48,560 nucleotides of DNA, taken from the NCBI GenBank assembly GCA_021323315.1, contig JAJTCQ010000017.1:1-48560 (forward strand). Direction: 5' to 3'. Below the pieces are notes generated by a model. The model saw only the letters and a program-made list of their open reading frames with translations. It made no database searches and was not told the origin of the DNA. This DNA is from Gaiellaceae bacterium. GTDB taxonomy: Bacteria > Actinomycetota > Thermoleophilia > Gaiellales > Gaiellaceae. Shown one piece after another: positions 37,959 to 46,594 of the stretch. The position numbers and the translations under genes were made by a program. Within the stretch, counting starts at the first letter, position 1, and every line of letters starts with the position of its first letter.

Positions 37959-38180
37959 TTACTTCATCCGGAAGGTGATTCGGCCGCGTGTGAGGTCATA
38001 AGGTGAGAGCTCGACCTTGACGCGATCGCCGGGCAGGATGCGGATGTAGTGCTTGCGCATCTTTCCGGAGATACGGGCGAGGACCGAGTGACCGTTGTCG
38101 AGTTGCACCCGGAACATCGTGCTGGGGAGCGCTTCGACGACCTCGCCCTCGATCTCGATCTTCTCTTCCTTGGTTGCCAC
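37959..38180 (-). CDS. infA: translation initiation factor IF-1
   Basis: OB-fold factor of 73 residues; GTG start at 38180 gives [20 protein letters not shown], close to the usual N-terminus. Core residues [20 protein letters not shown] and [19 protein letters not shown] are present. It blocks the ribosomal A site during initiation. A 241-bp gap with its own promoter candidate and a hairpin leader lies upstream. Confidence 0.97.
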   Translation of the reverse strand: MATKEEKIEIEGEVVEALPSTMFRVQLDNGHSVLARISGKMRKHYIRILPGDRVKVELSPYDLTRGRITFRMK

Positions 38181-38222
38181 TTTCGCGCGCGAATGAGCCT
38201 CTCGGTCGGGGATGGGCACTGC

Positions 38223-38252
38223 GTCGGCGCCAGACTTCGCTCTGGCTCCGAC
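38223..38252 (-). promoter_or_regulatory. hairpin in the infA leader
   Basis: Stems GTCGG/CCGAC (38223-38227/38248-38252) and GCCAGA/TCTGGC stack with one mismatch around a CTTCGC loop. It lies 43 nt before the infA start on the - strand and might affect translation or transcript stability. The rest of the map-infA gap shows no gene. Confidence 0.45.
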
Positions 38253-38296
38253 ACCGTTTACAGCGGCACAAGCCTACGCCCGCGCCGCGGCGGGAC

Positions 38297-38302
38297 ATCG
38301 TA
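38297..38302 (-). promoter_or_regulatory. extended -10 of an infA promoter
   Basis: TGCTACGAT on the - strand (TACGAT at 38302-38297 with TGC before it) would start an mRNA near 38290. This gives a leader of about 110 nt containing the hairpin at 38223-38252. No clear -35. Confidence 0.4.
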
Positions 38303-38421
38303 GCAGACCTGTTCTGGGCCTCCGCGCCCACGTGGCCGTTCGATTCATCTTGTCGGCCGCCACGTCGACAGGCACGCTGACGGCGTGTCTCGACTCGAGG
38401 CTGCGTGGCACCGACGTCGCG

Positions 38422-39195
38422 CTAGACGTTTACGCCGCCCGGAACGCCGACGCGCGGCGTGAGGACTCGCGGGCCTTCCTCGGTGATCGCGACCGTGTGC
38501 TCGAAGTGGGCCGACATGGACCCGTCGGCCGTTCGGATCGTCCAGCCGTCGTCCTCGACGAGCACCTCCGGGGATCCGGCCGTGATCATGGGCTCGATTG
38601 CGATCGTCAAGCCTTCGGACAGCCGCGGGCCGCGGCCCGGCTCGCCGAAGTTCGGAATGTGTGGGTCCTCGTGGTAGTAACGGCCCACGCCGTGGCCGAC
38701 GAGGCTGCGGACGACGGCGAATCCGCCGGCCTCCACGACCTCCTGGATCGCGTGCGACACGTCGCCGACGCTATTCCCGACGACCGCCTCCGCGATTCCC
38801 GCAGCGAGTGCTTCCTGCGCGACGTCGAGCAGCCGCTGGTCTCGATCGTCGATGTCACCGACCCCGAACGTGTACGCGCTGTCGGCGATGTAGCCGTCGA
38901 GCGTCACGCCGACGTCGATCGTGACCAGGTCGCCGTCGCCGACCTCGAAGCCGCCCGGGATGCCGTGCACGACGACGTCGTTCGGGGAGATGCAGATCGC
39001 CTTCGGGTAGCCCTTGTAGTCCTTCGACGTCGGGATGCCGCCGCGCTCGCGGATGAACGCGCCCGCGGCATCGTCGAGCTCCTCGGTCGTGACGCCCGGG
39101 TGCAGGAGCCCGCCGACGTGCGCGATCGTCTCGGCGACGAGCGCGCCTGCCGCGGCCATCTTCTCGATCTCGCGGGAGCTCTTGCGGATGATCAT
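38422..39195 (-). CDS. map: methionine aminopeptidase, type I
   Basis: Enzyme of 257 residues that removes N-terminal methionine. Metal ligands are in DVGVTLDGYIADSAYTF (two Asp), GHGVGRYYHEDPHIPNF (His), EPM (Glu) and FEHTVAIT (Glu). The ATG overlaps the adk stop by 4 bp, and the gene ends before a 241-bp gap. Confidence 0.96.
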   Translation of the reverse strand: MIIRKSSREIEKMAAAGALVAETIAHVGGLLHPGVTTEELDDAAGAFIRERGGIPTSKDYKGYPKAICISPNDVVVHGIPGGFEVGDGDLVTIDVGVTLDGYIADSAYTFGVGDIDDRDQRLLDVAQEALAAGIAEAVVGNSVGDVSHAIQEVVEAGGFAVVRSLVGHGVGRYYHEDPHIPNFGEPGRGPRLSEGLTIAIEPMITAGSPEVLVEDDGWTIRTADGSMSAHFEHTVAITEEGPRVLTPRVGVPGGVNV

Positions 39196-39761
39196 CGGCT
39201 CGCTGCCACGACCTGGAGGGCGTCCTGGATGTCCGCGAAGACCTCGTCCATCGTCTGCTCCCCGTCCACGATGACTTCGATGCCGGCGAGCTGGTAGCGG
39301 TCGACCACCTGCTCGGTGAGCTCGTGGTAGAGACGGAGGCGGTTGCGGATCGCCTCCGGCGAGTCGTCGGCGCGCCCCTCCTCGCGCGCGCGTGCCTCGA
39401 GCCGCCCGGTTGCGACCTCATCGGAGACGCGCAGCAGGATCACGGCGTCGAGCGGCTTGCCGATCTCGTCGAGCATGGCATCGAGCGCCTCGGCCTGCGC
39501 GACCGTCCGGGGGAACCCGTCGAGGACGAACGCGTTCTCGTCGGCGAGCCGCTCGCGGATGAGCCCGACCATGAGGTCGTCCGGCACGAGGTCCCCGCGC
39601 TCGAGGATCGGGCGCACCTGGTGGCCGAGCTCCGAGCCGTTCGCCACCGCCGTGCGCAGGATGTCTCCCGTCGCCACGTGCGGTGCGTCGTACTCGGCGG
39701 CGATCCGTTTCGCCTGAGTGCCCTTCCCCGACCCCTGCGGGCCCAGGATCAAGATTCGCAC
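39192..39761 (-). CDS. adk: adenylate kinase
   Basis: Adenylate kinase of 189 residues, the short type without the zinc-binding LID insert. P-loop GPQGSGKGT (7-15), ATGDILR, and DGFPRTVAQAEAL are typical. Interconverts ATP, ADP and AMP. 11 bp after secY; overlaps map by 4 bp. Confidence 0.97.
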   Translation of the reverse strand: MRILILGPQGSGKGTQAKRIAAEYDAPHVATGDILRTAVANGSELGHQVRPILERGDLVPDDLMVGLIRERLADENAFVLDGFPRTVAQAEALDAMLDEIGKPLDAVILLRVSDEVATGRLEARAREEGRADDSPEAIRNRLRLYHELTEQVVDRYQLAGIEVIVDGEQTMDEVFADIQDALQVVAASR

Positions 39762-39772
39762 ACGTCCCTCCG

Positions 39773-41026
39773 CTACTTGAGGAAGCCCTCGTAGGAGCGC
39801 ATCATCATCTGTGACTCCATCTGCCGCATGGTGTCGAGCGCGACGCCGACTGCGATCAGCACGGAGGTGCCGCCGAGGGCGCCGGCGCTCGCCTGCGAGA
39901 AGCCGCCGTACGCGATGAAGAGGCTCGGGAGGACGGCCACGAGCGCGAGAAAGAGCGACCCCGGCAGAGTCAGCCGAGAGAGCACGCGGTCGAGGTACTG
40001 CGCCGTCGGCGGGCCAGGCCTGATGCCCGGGATGTACCCGCCGTACTTGCGGAGGTTGTCGGCCTGGTCCACCGGGTTGAACTGGACGGCCGTGTAGAAG
40101 TAGGTGAAGACGACGATCATGAAGCCCTCGATGACCAGGTAGATCCAGTCGCCTGGCTGGAAGTAGTCGTTCACGAACTCACGCGTCGCCGGGAAATACT
40201 GCGCCATCGTCGGCGGGAATGCGAGGATCGCCGCTGCGAAGATGATCGGGATGACGCCGGCCATGTTCACGCGCAGCGGCAGGTAGGTCGAGCCGCCGGC
40301 CGTCATCTTCCGGCCGACCATGCGCTTCGCGTACTGGATCGGGATCCGGCGCTGCCCCTCCTGCACGAACACGACGGCCGCGGTGATGCCGACCGCGATC
40401 AGCGGGAAGAAGAGCTTCTCCATCGGCCCGCCGTTCCACCAGGCGGCGATGCCGATCGGCAAGCCGATGAGGATCGAGGCGAAGATGAGGATCGAGATGC
40501 CGTTGCCGATGCCACGCTTCGTGATCAGCTCGCCCATCCACATGAGGAGGACGGTGCCCGCGGTCAACGACACGATGATGAGGACGAGCTCGCCCGAGCC
40601 CGCGTCGAGCGCGCCCTGGCTGCGGAACAGGAACGCGTAGCCCGTCGCCTGGGCGGCTGCGAGGGCGACCGTGAGGTAGCGCGTGTACTGCGTGATCTTC
40701 GCGTAGCCCGCCTCGCCTTCACGCTGCAGCTCGCCGAGCCGCGGGATGACGACGGTCATCAGCTGGACGATGATCGATGCCGTGACGTAGGGCATGATCC
40801 CGAGCGCGAACAGGGAGAACTGCGAGAGCGCGCCGCCCGAGAAGAGGTTGAGCAGGCCGAGGATCGTGCCGCCTTCGCCGGAGAAGAAGTCCTCGATCGT
40901 CTCCGAGTCGACGCCGGGAGCGGGAATCCACGAGCCGAGGCGATAGATCGCGAGGATCATCGCCGTGAAGAGGACCCGCTGGCGAAGCTCAGGAACTCGC
41001 CAGGCGTTCGCGAGCCAACTGAACAT
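39773..41026 (-). CDS. secY: protein translocase subunit SecY
   Basis: Channel subunit of 417 residues with ten membrane helices. N-terminal RQRVLFTAMILAIYRLGSWI, the plug region, and cytoplasmic loops with QEGQRRIPIQYAKR and GGYIPGIRPGPPTAQYL are typical. Forms the SecYEG pore. The gap upstream to rplO is 95 bp and is filled by repeat copy C, an unusual interruption in an otherwise tightly packed operon. Confidence 0.97.
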   Translation of the reverse strand: MFSWLANAWRVPELRQRVLFTAMILAIYRLGSWIPAPGVDSETIEDFFSGEGGTILGLLNLFSGGALSQFSLFALGIMPYVTASIIVQLMTVVIPRLGELQREGEAGYAKITQYTRYLTVALAAAQATGYAFLFRSQGALDAGSGELVLIIVSLTAGTVLLMWMGELITKRGIGNGISILIFASILIGLPIGIAAWWNGGPMEKLFFPLIAVGITAAVVFVQEGQRRIPIQYAKRMVGRKMTAGGSTYLPLRVNMAGVIPIIFAAAILAFPPTMAQYFPATREFVNDYFQPGDWIYLVIEGFMIVVFTYFYTAVQFNPVDQADNLRKYGGYIPGIRPGPPTAQYLDRVLSRLTLPGSLFLALVAVLPSLFIAYGGFSQASAGALGGTSVLIAVGVALDTMRQMESQMMMRSYEGFLK

Positions 41027-41036
41027 TTACCTGGGC

Positions 41037-41108
41037 GCAAGGCCAGAATCCGCGAGGGCGGATTCCGGGCGCGCAAAAATCCCTGAAGGCGTCCGCTTCG
41101 CGGCCGCG
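41037..41108 (+). repeat. interspersed hairpin element, copy C
   Basis: Hairpin 41046-41053/41058-41065 (8 bp perfect, GAGG loop), then GCGCAAAAATCCCTGAAGGCG-type core and CGCTTCGCGGCCGCG end. Same element as at 18600 and 27983, in the same orientation, here between rplO and secY inside the ribosomal operon and antisense to its transcript. Confidence 0.7.
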
Positions 41109-41121
41109 GGGTTTGCGATGT

Positions 41122-41754
41122 TCATGATTCGTCCTCTGGACTGGACTCGGGCTGGGACGCCTCCGGCTCGTCGGCGTCGGCAGCCTCGGTCTCAGTCTCC
41201 GGCTCGTCCGTCTCGGCGACCGGTGCGGCCGCCTTGTGCTTCTTCTTCTTCTTGCGCACGACCGGCTCGCGGAGGCGCGTGACCGAGCCACCGGCGGCCT
41301 CGATCTTCTCGACCGCCGAGCGCGAGAACGAGTGCGCCGTAACGGACAGCTTCTTCGTGAGCTCGCCCTCGCCGAGGACCTTCACGTCGACGGACAGCTT
41401 TGCGATGAGGCCCGCCGCTTTCAGCGAGTCCGGCGTCACGTCGGCGCCCACGTCGAAGCGCTCCTCGAGGCTCCGGACGTTCACCGGCTGCGAGTACGTG
41501 CGAAAGGGCCCGATGGGCATCGCGTCCGCGGAGGTGTTGCCGCGGAGCTTTCCGACGCGCATGTCGATCGGCATCTGGCCCCCCTCGAAGCCCGCGGGCA
41601 TCTTGTTCGACCCGGCACGCGACTTCTGGCCCTTGATCCCGCGCCCCGAGTAGCGCCCCTTGCCCGAGCCCAGTCCGCGGCCGACCCGCTTGCGGTCCTT
41701 GCGCGGCTGCGCCGGTGAGAGGTTGGAGAGGTTCAGCTCGTCGCTCACTGTCAC
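41122..41754 (-). CDS. rplO: 50S ribosomal protein L15
   Basis: L15 of 210 residues; the usual length is about 145-150. N-terminal core with GRGLGSGKGRYSGRGIKGQK and GGQMPIDMRVGKLRG, central domain, then KKKKKHKAA and an acidic Glu/Thr/Ala/Pro tail of about 45 residues. GTG at 41754 overlaps the rpmD stop (GTGA); a second GTG two codons later is possible. Confidence 0.95.
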   Translation of the reverse strand: MTVSDELNLSNLSPAQPRKDRKRVGRGLGSGKGRYSGRGIKGQKSRAGSNKMPAGFEGGQMPIDMRVGKLRGNTSADAMPIGPFRTYSQPVNVRSLEERFDVGADVTPDSLKAAGLIAKLSVDVKVLGEGELTKKLSVTAHSFSRSAVEKIEAAGGSVTRLREPVVRKKKKKHKAAAPVAETDEPETETEAADADEPEASQPESSPEDES

Positions 41755-41930
41755 TTGGCCTCGACGTTCACGAGGTGGCGGACCTGGCGCAGCATGCCCT
41801 GGAGCTGCGGCGAGTCCTTGTGGTCGGCGCTGCGGCCGATCTTCCCGAGGCCGAGCGCGCGCAGGGTACCGAGGTGGCGATCGGACTGGCCGATTCCACT
41901 GCGGACCTGCGTGATCTTGACCTCGCTCAT
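41751..41930 (-). CDS. rpmD: 50S ribosomal protein L30
   Basis: L30 of 59 residues starting [20 protein letters not shown], with [20 protein letters not shown] and MLRQVRHLV typical of the family. Overlaps rpsE upstream and rplO downstream by 4 bp each. Confidence 0.95.
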   Translation of the reverse strand: MSEVKITQVRSGIGQSDRHLGTLRALGLGKIGRSADHKDSPQLQGMLRQVRHLVNVEAK

Positions 41931-42523
41931 TCCTCGGTCTCCTGGGCTTCATCCGCCGCTGCCGGCTGTGCGGCGACCGGCACGGCGGCAGCCTCCGCGG
42001 CCTCCGGCTCGTCGCGGCGCGCTGACACCGGCAGCACCTCGGCGATCGTCTTGCCACGGAGCAATGCGACGTCCTCTGGCCGCACGAGCCGCTTGAGGCC
42101 GTCGACGGTCGCCCGGCACATGTTGATCGGATTCGTCGTGCCGAGGCTCTTCGCGAGCACGTCGCGGACGCCGGCGAGCTCGAGCACGGCACGCGTTCCG
42201 CCACCGGCGATCACACCGGTTCCCTCGCTGGCCGGGCGGAGCACGACGCGCGCGGCGTCGAACCGTCCCACGATCTCGTGCGTAATGGTCTGCCCGTGCT
42301 TGGGGACGGTGAAGAGGTTCTTCCGCGCGTCCTCGACCGCCTTCGAGATGGCGAGCGGCACCTCACGAGCCTTTCCATAGCCGAGACCGACGCGGTCGAC
42401 TTCGTCGCCGATGACGACGAGGGCGGTGAACGAGAACCGGCGGCCGCCCTTCACGACCTTGGCCACGCGGTTGATCTCGATGACCCGCTCCTTCAGTTCG
42501 CGGGATTCGACGACGTCGCTCAA
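41927..42523 (-). CDS. rpsE: 30S ribosomal protein S5
   Basis: S5 of 198 residues. Begins with TTG at 42523 overlapping the rplR stop (TTGA) and preceded by GGAGGG. Core: [54 protein letters not shown]. The C-terminal 30 residues are an Ala/Glu-rich extension. Decoding-accuracy protein. Confidence 0.96.
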   Translation of the reverse strand: MSDVVESRELKERVIEINRVAKVVKGGRRFSFTALVVIGDEVDRVGLGYGKAREVPLAISKAVEDARKNLFTVPKHGQTITHEIVGRFDAARVVLRPASEGTGVIAGGGTRAVLELAGVRDVLAKSLGTTNPINMCRATVDGLKRLVRPEDVALLRGKTIAEVLPVSARRDEPEAAEAAAVPVAAQPAAADEAQETEE

Positions 42524-42870
42524 AACTGGAGCCCTCCTTCGCGGGCGCCCTCCGCGAGGGCCTTCACGCGTCCGTGGTACAGGTAGCCGGCGCGGTCGAA
42601 CACGCACGTCTCGATCCCGGCCTTCTTCGCGGCGTCCGCGAGCGCCTTGCCGACCGCAGCCGCCTGCTCGATCTTCGAGCCGTCGGCGCTCACGCCCTGC
42701 CAGCTCGCGGCTGCGAGCGTGCGTCCGGCCTGGTCGTCGATCAGCTGCGCGCTGATCCCTCGATTGGACCGGAACACGAGCAGGCGAGGCCGCTCGGCCG
42801 TGCCGGCGACCTTGCCGCGGACGCGGCGGTGGCGGCGCAGGCGCGCCTGTCGCTTCGTCATGACGCTCAT
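42520..42870 (-). CDS. rplR: 50S ribosomal protein L18
   Basis: L18 of 116 residues. [20 protein letters not shown], and C-terminal [20 protein letters not shown] are typical. Binds 5S rRNA. The ATG at 42870 overlaps the rplF stop by 4 bp; ATG three codons later also possible. Confidence 0.97.
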   Translation of the reverse strand: MSVMTKRQARLRRHRRVRGKVAGTAERPRLLVFRSNRGISAQLIDDQAGRTLAAASWQGVSADGSKIEQAAAVGKALADAAKKAGIETCVFDRAGYLYHGRVKALAEGAREGGLQF

Positions 42871-43400
42871 GCTCTCTTCCCGACCTTCCGGCGGACCTGC
42901 TCGCCCGCGTAGCGGATGCCCTTGCCCTTGTACGGCTCGGGCGGGCGGACCTTGCGGATCTCGGCGGCGGTCTGACCGACCATCTGCTTGTCGATGCCCT
43001 TCACGATCACGAGCGTGGGCTGGGGCACGTCGAAGGTGATGCCCTTCCGCGGCTTCACGAGCACGGGGTGTGAGTAGCCGACCGCGAGCTCGAGGTCGGC
43101 GCCCTTGAGCTGCGCCCGGTAGCCGACGCCTTGAATCTCGAGCTGCTTCTCGAAGCCCTTCGTCACGCCCTCGACCATGTTCGCGATGAGGGTGCGCGTG
43201 AGGCCGTGCAGGGCGCGATCCTCGCCGCGCTCGGTCGGCCTCGTCACGACGATCTCCGACTCGTTCTTGGCGACCTGCATCCGGGCGGGGAGGTCCTGCG
43301 TCAGCTCGCCGAGCGGACCGTTCACCTGAACGCGGCCAGGGGAGATCGCCACCATGACGCCGGCGGGAAGCTCGATGGGTCTGCGGCCGATTCGCGACAT
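42867..43400 (-). CDS. rplF: 50S ribosomal protein L6
   Basis: L6 of 177 residues. [29 protein letters not shown], and the C-terminal [16 protein letters not shown] signature are present. Two bases after rpsH. Confidence 0.97.
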   Translation of the reverse strand: MSRIGRRPIELPAGVMVAISPGRVQVNGPLGELTQDLPARMQVAKNESEIVVTRPTERGEDRALHGLTRTLIANMVEGVTKGFEKQLEIQGVGYRAQLKGADLELAVGYSHPVLVKPRKGITFDVPQPTLVIVKGIDKQMVGQTAAEIRKVRPPEPYKGKGIRYAGEQVRRKVGKRA

Positions 43401-43402
43401 CG

Positions 43403-43819
43403 CTACCAGACGAACGCGATCACCTCGCCGCCGACGCCGCGCTCAGCGGCCTGGCGGTTGGTGATCAACCCGTCGGAGGTGGACATGATGGCGGTGCCGA
43501 GCCCGCCGAGGACACGTGGGAGGCGGTCCTTCCGCGCGTACACACGACGCCCCGGCTTGGAGACGCGCTTGAGGTCGGTGATGACCCGGCGGCGGTCGCG
43601 CGCGAACTTCAGTTCGACGACGAGCATGCGGTAGGGCAGCGGCTGACCTCTCTCGTCGTTGGCCTCGACGACGCGGAAGTCCTTGATGTAGCCCTCGTCC
43701 TTGAGGATCCGCGCGATCTCCTCCTTCATCTTCGAGGTCGGCATCGAGGCGGAGTCGTGCAGCGCCCGGTTGGCGTTGCGAATCCGGGTCAGCATGTCCG
43801 CGATCGGATCGGTGAGCAC
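43403..43819 (-). CDS. rpsH: 30S ribosomal protein S8
   Basis: S8 of 138 residues. GTG at 43819 follows AGGAGGAAC at good spacing and gives [19 protein letters not shown]. Ends [22 protein letters not shown]. Binds the central domain of 16S rRNA and may repress the spc operon, as in other bacteria. Confidence 0.96.
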   Translation of the reverse strand: MLTDPIADMLTRIRNANRALHDSASMPTSKMKEEIARILKDEGYIKDFRVVEANDERGQPLPYRMLVVELKFARDRRRVITDLKRVSKPGRRVYARKDRLPRVLGGLGTAIMSTSDGLITNRQAAERGVGGEVIAFVW

Positions 43820-43830
43820 GTTCGTTCCTC

Positions 43831-44016
43831 CTACCAGCTCGACTTCGTCATTCCGGGGACGGCGCCCTGGTGCGCGAGCTCGCGCAGGCAGATCCGGCAC
43901 ACGCCGAACTTGCGGTACACCGCGCGCGGGCGGCCACAGCGGTTGCAGCGCGTGTAGGCACGAACCTCGTACTTCGCCTTCCGCTTCTGCTTGACGACGA
44001 GCGACTTCTTGGCCAT
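43831..44016 (-). CDS. rpsN: 30S ribosomal protein S14, zinc type
   Basis: S14 of 61 residues of the short zinc-binding type, with C24, C27, C40 and C43 ([10 protein letters not shown] and VCRICLREL). The ATG shares one base with the rplE stop (TAATG). Confidence 0.96.
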   Translation of the reverse strand: MAKKSLVVKQKRKAKYEVRAYTRCNRCGRPRAVYRKFGVCRICLRELAHQGAVPGMTKSSW

Positions 44017-44606
44017 TACTGACTCTGTTCCCTTCTGGAGGCGGCGAACGGGAGGCCGAGGGCGCCGAGCAGCGCGCGGCCGGCCTCGTCCGTCTTCGCC
44101 GACGTTGTGATCGCGACGTCGAGGCCGCGGATCCCCGGAACCTTGTCGTAGTCGATCTCCGGGAAGATGATCTGCTCGCGGATGCCGATCGAGTAGTTGC
44201 CGCGACCGTCGAACGACTCGGGGTCGAGCCCGCGGAAGTCCCGGATGCGCGGGAGCGCGATCGACGCGAGGCGGTCGAGGAACTCGTACATCCGAGCGCC
44301 GCGCAGCGTCACGCGTGCGCCGACGGGCATGCCCTCGCGGAGCTTGAAGCTCGCGATGGACTTCGTCGCGCGACGTACCTGCGCGCGCTGGCCGGCGATG
44401 ATCGTCAGCTCGTCGATCGCGGCGTCGAGCGCCTTCGCATCGGTCTTCGCCTCGCCCACGCCCATGTTCAGCGTCACCTTCGTGACGCGGGGGACGTCCA
44501 TGACCGTAGTGGCGCCGAGCTCTTCCTGGAGCTGCGAGCGGATCTCCTTCTCGTACCGCTCCTTGAGGCGCGGCACGTATGTCTCCATGGTCGGCGCGGT
44601 GGTCAC
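44016..44606 (-). CDS. rplE: 50S ribosomal protein L5
   Basis: L5 of 196 residues. GTG at 44606 overlaps the rplX stop (GTGA) and has AGGAG upstream; ATG at 44588 (METYVP) is a possible start. Core: [56 protein letters not shown]. 5S rRNA-binding protein. Confidence 0.97.
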   Translation of the reverse strand: MTTAPTMETYVPRLKERYEKEIRSQLQEELGATTVMDVPRVTKVTLNMGVGEAKTDAKALDAAIDELTIIAGQRAQVRRATKSIASFKLREGMPVGARVTLRGARMYEFLDRLASIALPRIRDFRGLDPESFDGRGNYSIGIREQIIFPEIDYDKVPGIRGLDVAITTSAKTDEAGRALLGALGLPFAASRREQSQ

Positions 44607-44974
44607 TTGTCGAGCTCCTGGCCGCAGCCCTCGCGCTTGCAGACGCGGACGTAGATGCTGCCGCCCTTCGCCTCCTTCTCGGCCATGCCGACGCGCGTCG
44701 GGTTGCCGCACACCGGGCACACGACCATGACGTTCGAGACCGGAATCGGCGCTGGCTTGTCCATGATCCCGCCGGGGATGATCTGCGCGCCACCCATCCG
44801 CGAGGAGTCGCGGATCGGCCGCGGCTTCGTGTGCCGCTTGGCGACGTTCAGGTTCTCGACCAGCACGCGACGCTCGGACGGGCGCGCCTCGATGACCCGG
44901 CCGCGCTTGCCGCGGTCCTTGCCGGTGAGGATCTGCACCGTGTCGCCCTTCTTCACTTTCATCTTCGTCGCCAT
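44603..44974 (-). CDS. rplX: 50S ribosomal protein L24
   Basis: L24 of 123 residues. [23 protein letters not shown] motif, then [20 protein letters not shown], and a C-terminal zinc-ribbon-like part with CPVC and CKREGC. Assembly initiator of the large subunit. Directly adjacent to rplN. Confidence 0.96.
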   Translation of the reverse strand: MATKMKVKKGDTVQILTGKDRGKRGRVIEARPSERRVLVENLNVAKRHTKPRPIRDSSRMGGAQIIPGGIMDKPAPIPVSNVMVVCPVCGNPTRVGMAEKEAKGGSIYVRVCKREGCGQELDK

Positions 44975-45232
44975 CTAGAGAACCTCCGGCGCGAGAGAGA
45001 CGATCTTCATGAAGTTCTTCTCGCGGAGCTCGCGCGCGACCGGGCCGAAGATGCGCGTCCCGCGCGGGTTGGACTGCGGATCGATGATGACGGCGGCGTT
45101 CTCGTCGAATCCGATGAGCACGTCGCCCACCCGCGCGTAGCGACGGTGCGATCCGCCGAGAACGCGGATGCACAGGAGCTCACGGGCTCCCGTGTTGTCC
45201 GCCACGCGAAGACGCGACTCCTGCTGGATCAC
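44975..45232 (-). CDS. rplN: 50S ribosomal protein L14 with internal deletion
   Basis: Encodes only 85 residues; L14 normally has 122-123. The N-terminal part ([20 protein letters not shown] ... [11 protein letters not shown]) and the C-terminal part ([11 protein letters not shown] ... [12 protein letters not shown]) align well with other L14s. The roughly 37 residues between them, which include the KGDVVRAVVVRTKK-type stretch, are absent. The join is in frame at about 45118/45119. GTG start with AGGAGGGC upstream. Because L14 is essential and universal, either an assembly or consensus error, or a rare shortened L14 with a second copy elsewhere. Confidence 0.85.
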   Translation of the reverse strand: MIQQESRLRVADNTGARELLCIRVLGGSHRRYARVGDVLIGFDENAAVIIDPQSNPRGTRIFGPVARELREKNFMKIVSLAPEVL

Positions 45233-45266
45233 GGACGCCCTCCTCGAGCTGCGCGGGAGCAGGGCG

Positions 45267-45980
45267 TCACTTGGCGGCCTCGACGATCTCCTGCAGCCTC
45301 CAGCGCTTCATGCGCGAGAGCGGACGCGTCTCGACGATCCGGACGACATCGCCCAGCTTTGCCTTGTTCTCCTCGTCGTGCGCATGCAGGCGCGTCGAGC
45401 GCTTGACGACCTTCTTGTAGCGCGGATGGAGCTTCACGACCTCGACACGGACGACAATCGTCTTGTCCGCGGCGTCGGACACGACCGTGCCCTGGCGCTC
45501 CTGGCGCCGCCCGCGCTCGTGCTCCGGCTTCGGGAACCGCGTGATCGGCTTGCGCTCGGTCGACGCCACGCGCGTGGGCCGCGTCTTGCGCGGGCGCTCC
45601 GAGCGCGGGAGCCGCTTGCGCTTCTTCTTGGGCTCGGACACGGCAGCGGCCTCGGCCGGTGCCTCGTCGCCGTCCGCGGGCGCGTCCTCCGCCTCCGCTG
45701 CGACCGGCACGGTCTCCTGTGCGGGCTCGGTCTCGACCTCCGGAGTTGGCTCTTCGACCTCCGCCGCGATCGGGTCGGGCTCCTCGACCGGCTGGGCGGC
45801 CTCGTGGGGCGTCGACTCGGGCTCGTCGACCACCTCGGGCTCGGGATCGGCCTCTGCAGGCTCGTCCTCGACCTCGGGTACCTCGGGCTCCGCCGCGGCA
45901 GGGGTCTCCTCGACCTCGGCCACGGGCTCCTCCGCCTCGGGTGTCTCTTCGATCTCGGTGTTCTCGTTCTCGTCAGCCAT
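45267..45980 (-). CDS. rpsQ: 30S ribosomal protein S17 with long N-terminal extension
   Basis: S17 of 237 residues; typical length 80-90. The C-terminal 80 residues are a normal S17 ([56 protein letters not shown]). They are preceded by about 120 acidic, Pro/Ala/Val-rich residues (repeated EVEE, EPEV and EEPV) and a basic linker [19 protein letters not shown] at 45980 chosen; a GTG seven codons earlier (MTEESSE) overlaps rpmC and is possible. The extension is probably disordered. Confidence 0.9.
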   Translation of the reverse strand: MADENENTEIEETPEAEEPVAEVEETPAAAEPEVPEVEDEPAEADPEPEVVDEPESTPHEAAQPVEEPDPIAAEVEEPTPEVETEPAQETVPVAAEAEDAPADGDEAPAEAAAVSEPKKKRKRLPRSERPRKTRPTRVASTERKPITRFPKPEHERGRRQERQGTVVSDAADKTIVVRVEVVKLHPRYKKVVKRSTRLHAHDEENKAKLGDVVRIVETRPLSRMKRWRLQEIVEAAK

Positions 45981-45984
45981 CTCG

Positions 45985-46179
45985 CTACTTTCCTCGGTCA
46001 CGCTCGTTCTGGACGGTCAGGATGCGGGCGATCTCTCGCTTCGCGTGGCGCAGCCGCGCGCTGTTCTCGAGCACGCCGGTCGCCGTCTGGAAATGCAGGT
46101 TGAAGAGCTCCTGACGGGTCTCGGCCATCCTGCGGTCGAGCTCGTCGTCGGTCAGGGCTCGCAGCTCCCTAGCTCTCAA
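45985..46179 (-). CDS. rpmC: 50S ribosomal protein L29
   Basis: L29 of 64 residues. Helical hairpin with [20 protein letters not shown] and [19 protein letters not shown]. Located near the exit tunnel and contacts signal-recognition particle. Overlaps the rplP end by 11 bp; start codon ATG at 46179. Confidence 0.95.
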   Translation of the reverse strand: MRARELRALTDDELDRRMAETRQELFNLHFQTATGVLENSARLRHAKREIARILTVQNERDRGK

Positions 46180-46594
46180 ACAGATCAGCCTCTCTCCGCA
46201 CGAACTTGGTCCTCAGTGGAAGCTTTTGGCCGGCCAGCCGAAGAGCTTCCTTCGCGAGGGGCTCGTCGACGCCCGCGAGCTCGAACATGACGCGGCCGGG
46301 CTTCACGACGGCGACCCACCCCTCGGGCGAGCCCTTGCCGGAACCCATGCGCGTCTCCGCCGGCTTCTTCGTGTACGGCTTGTCCGGGAAGAGGTTGATC
46401 CATACCTTCCCGCTTCGACGAATCTTCCTCGTCGCGGCGATACGAGCGGCCTCGATCTGGCGGTTGGTGACCCAGCCGGACTCGAGGGCCTTGAGCCCGA
46501 ACTCGCCGAACTGCACGGTCGTCTGACCGCGAGACGTACCGCGCCGATGGCCGCGATGGTGACGCCTGAACTTCGTCTTGCGCGGCATCAGCAT
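46169..46594 (-). CDS. rplP: 50S ribosomal protein L16
   Basis: L16 of 141 residues. [13 protein letters not shown], the [22 protein letters not shown] signature and C-terminal [12 protein letters not shown] are present. ATG at 46594 is 9 nt after GGAGG and overlaps the rpsC stop (TGATG); a second ATG two codons later is possible. Confidence 0.96.
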   Translation of the reverse strand: MLMPRKTKFRRHHRGHRRGTSRGQTTVQFGEFGLKALESGWVTNRQIEAARIAATRKIRRSGKVWINLFPDKPYTKKPAETRMGSGKGSPEGWVAVVKPGRVMFELAGVDEPLAKEALRLAGQKLPLRTKFVRREADLFES

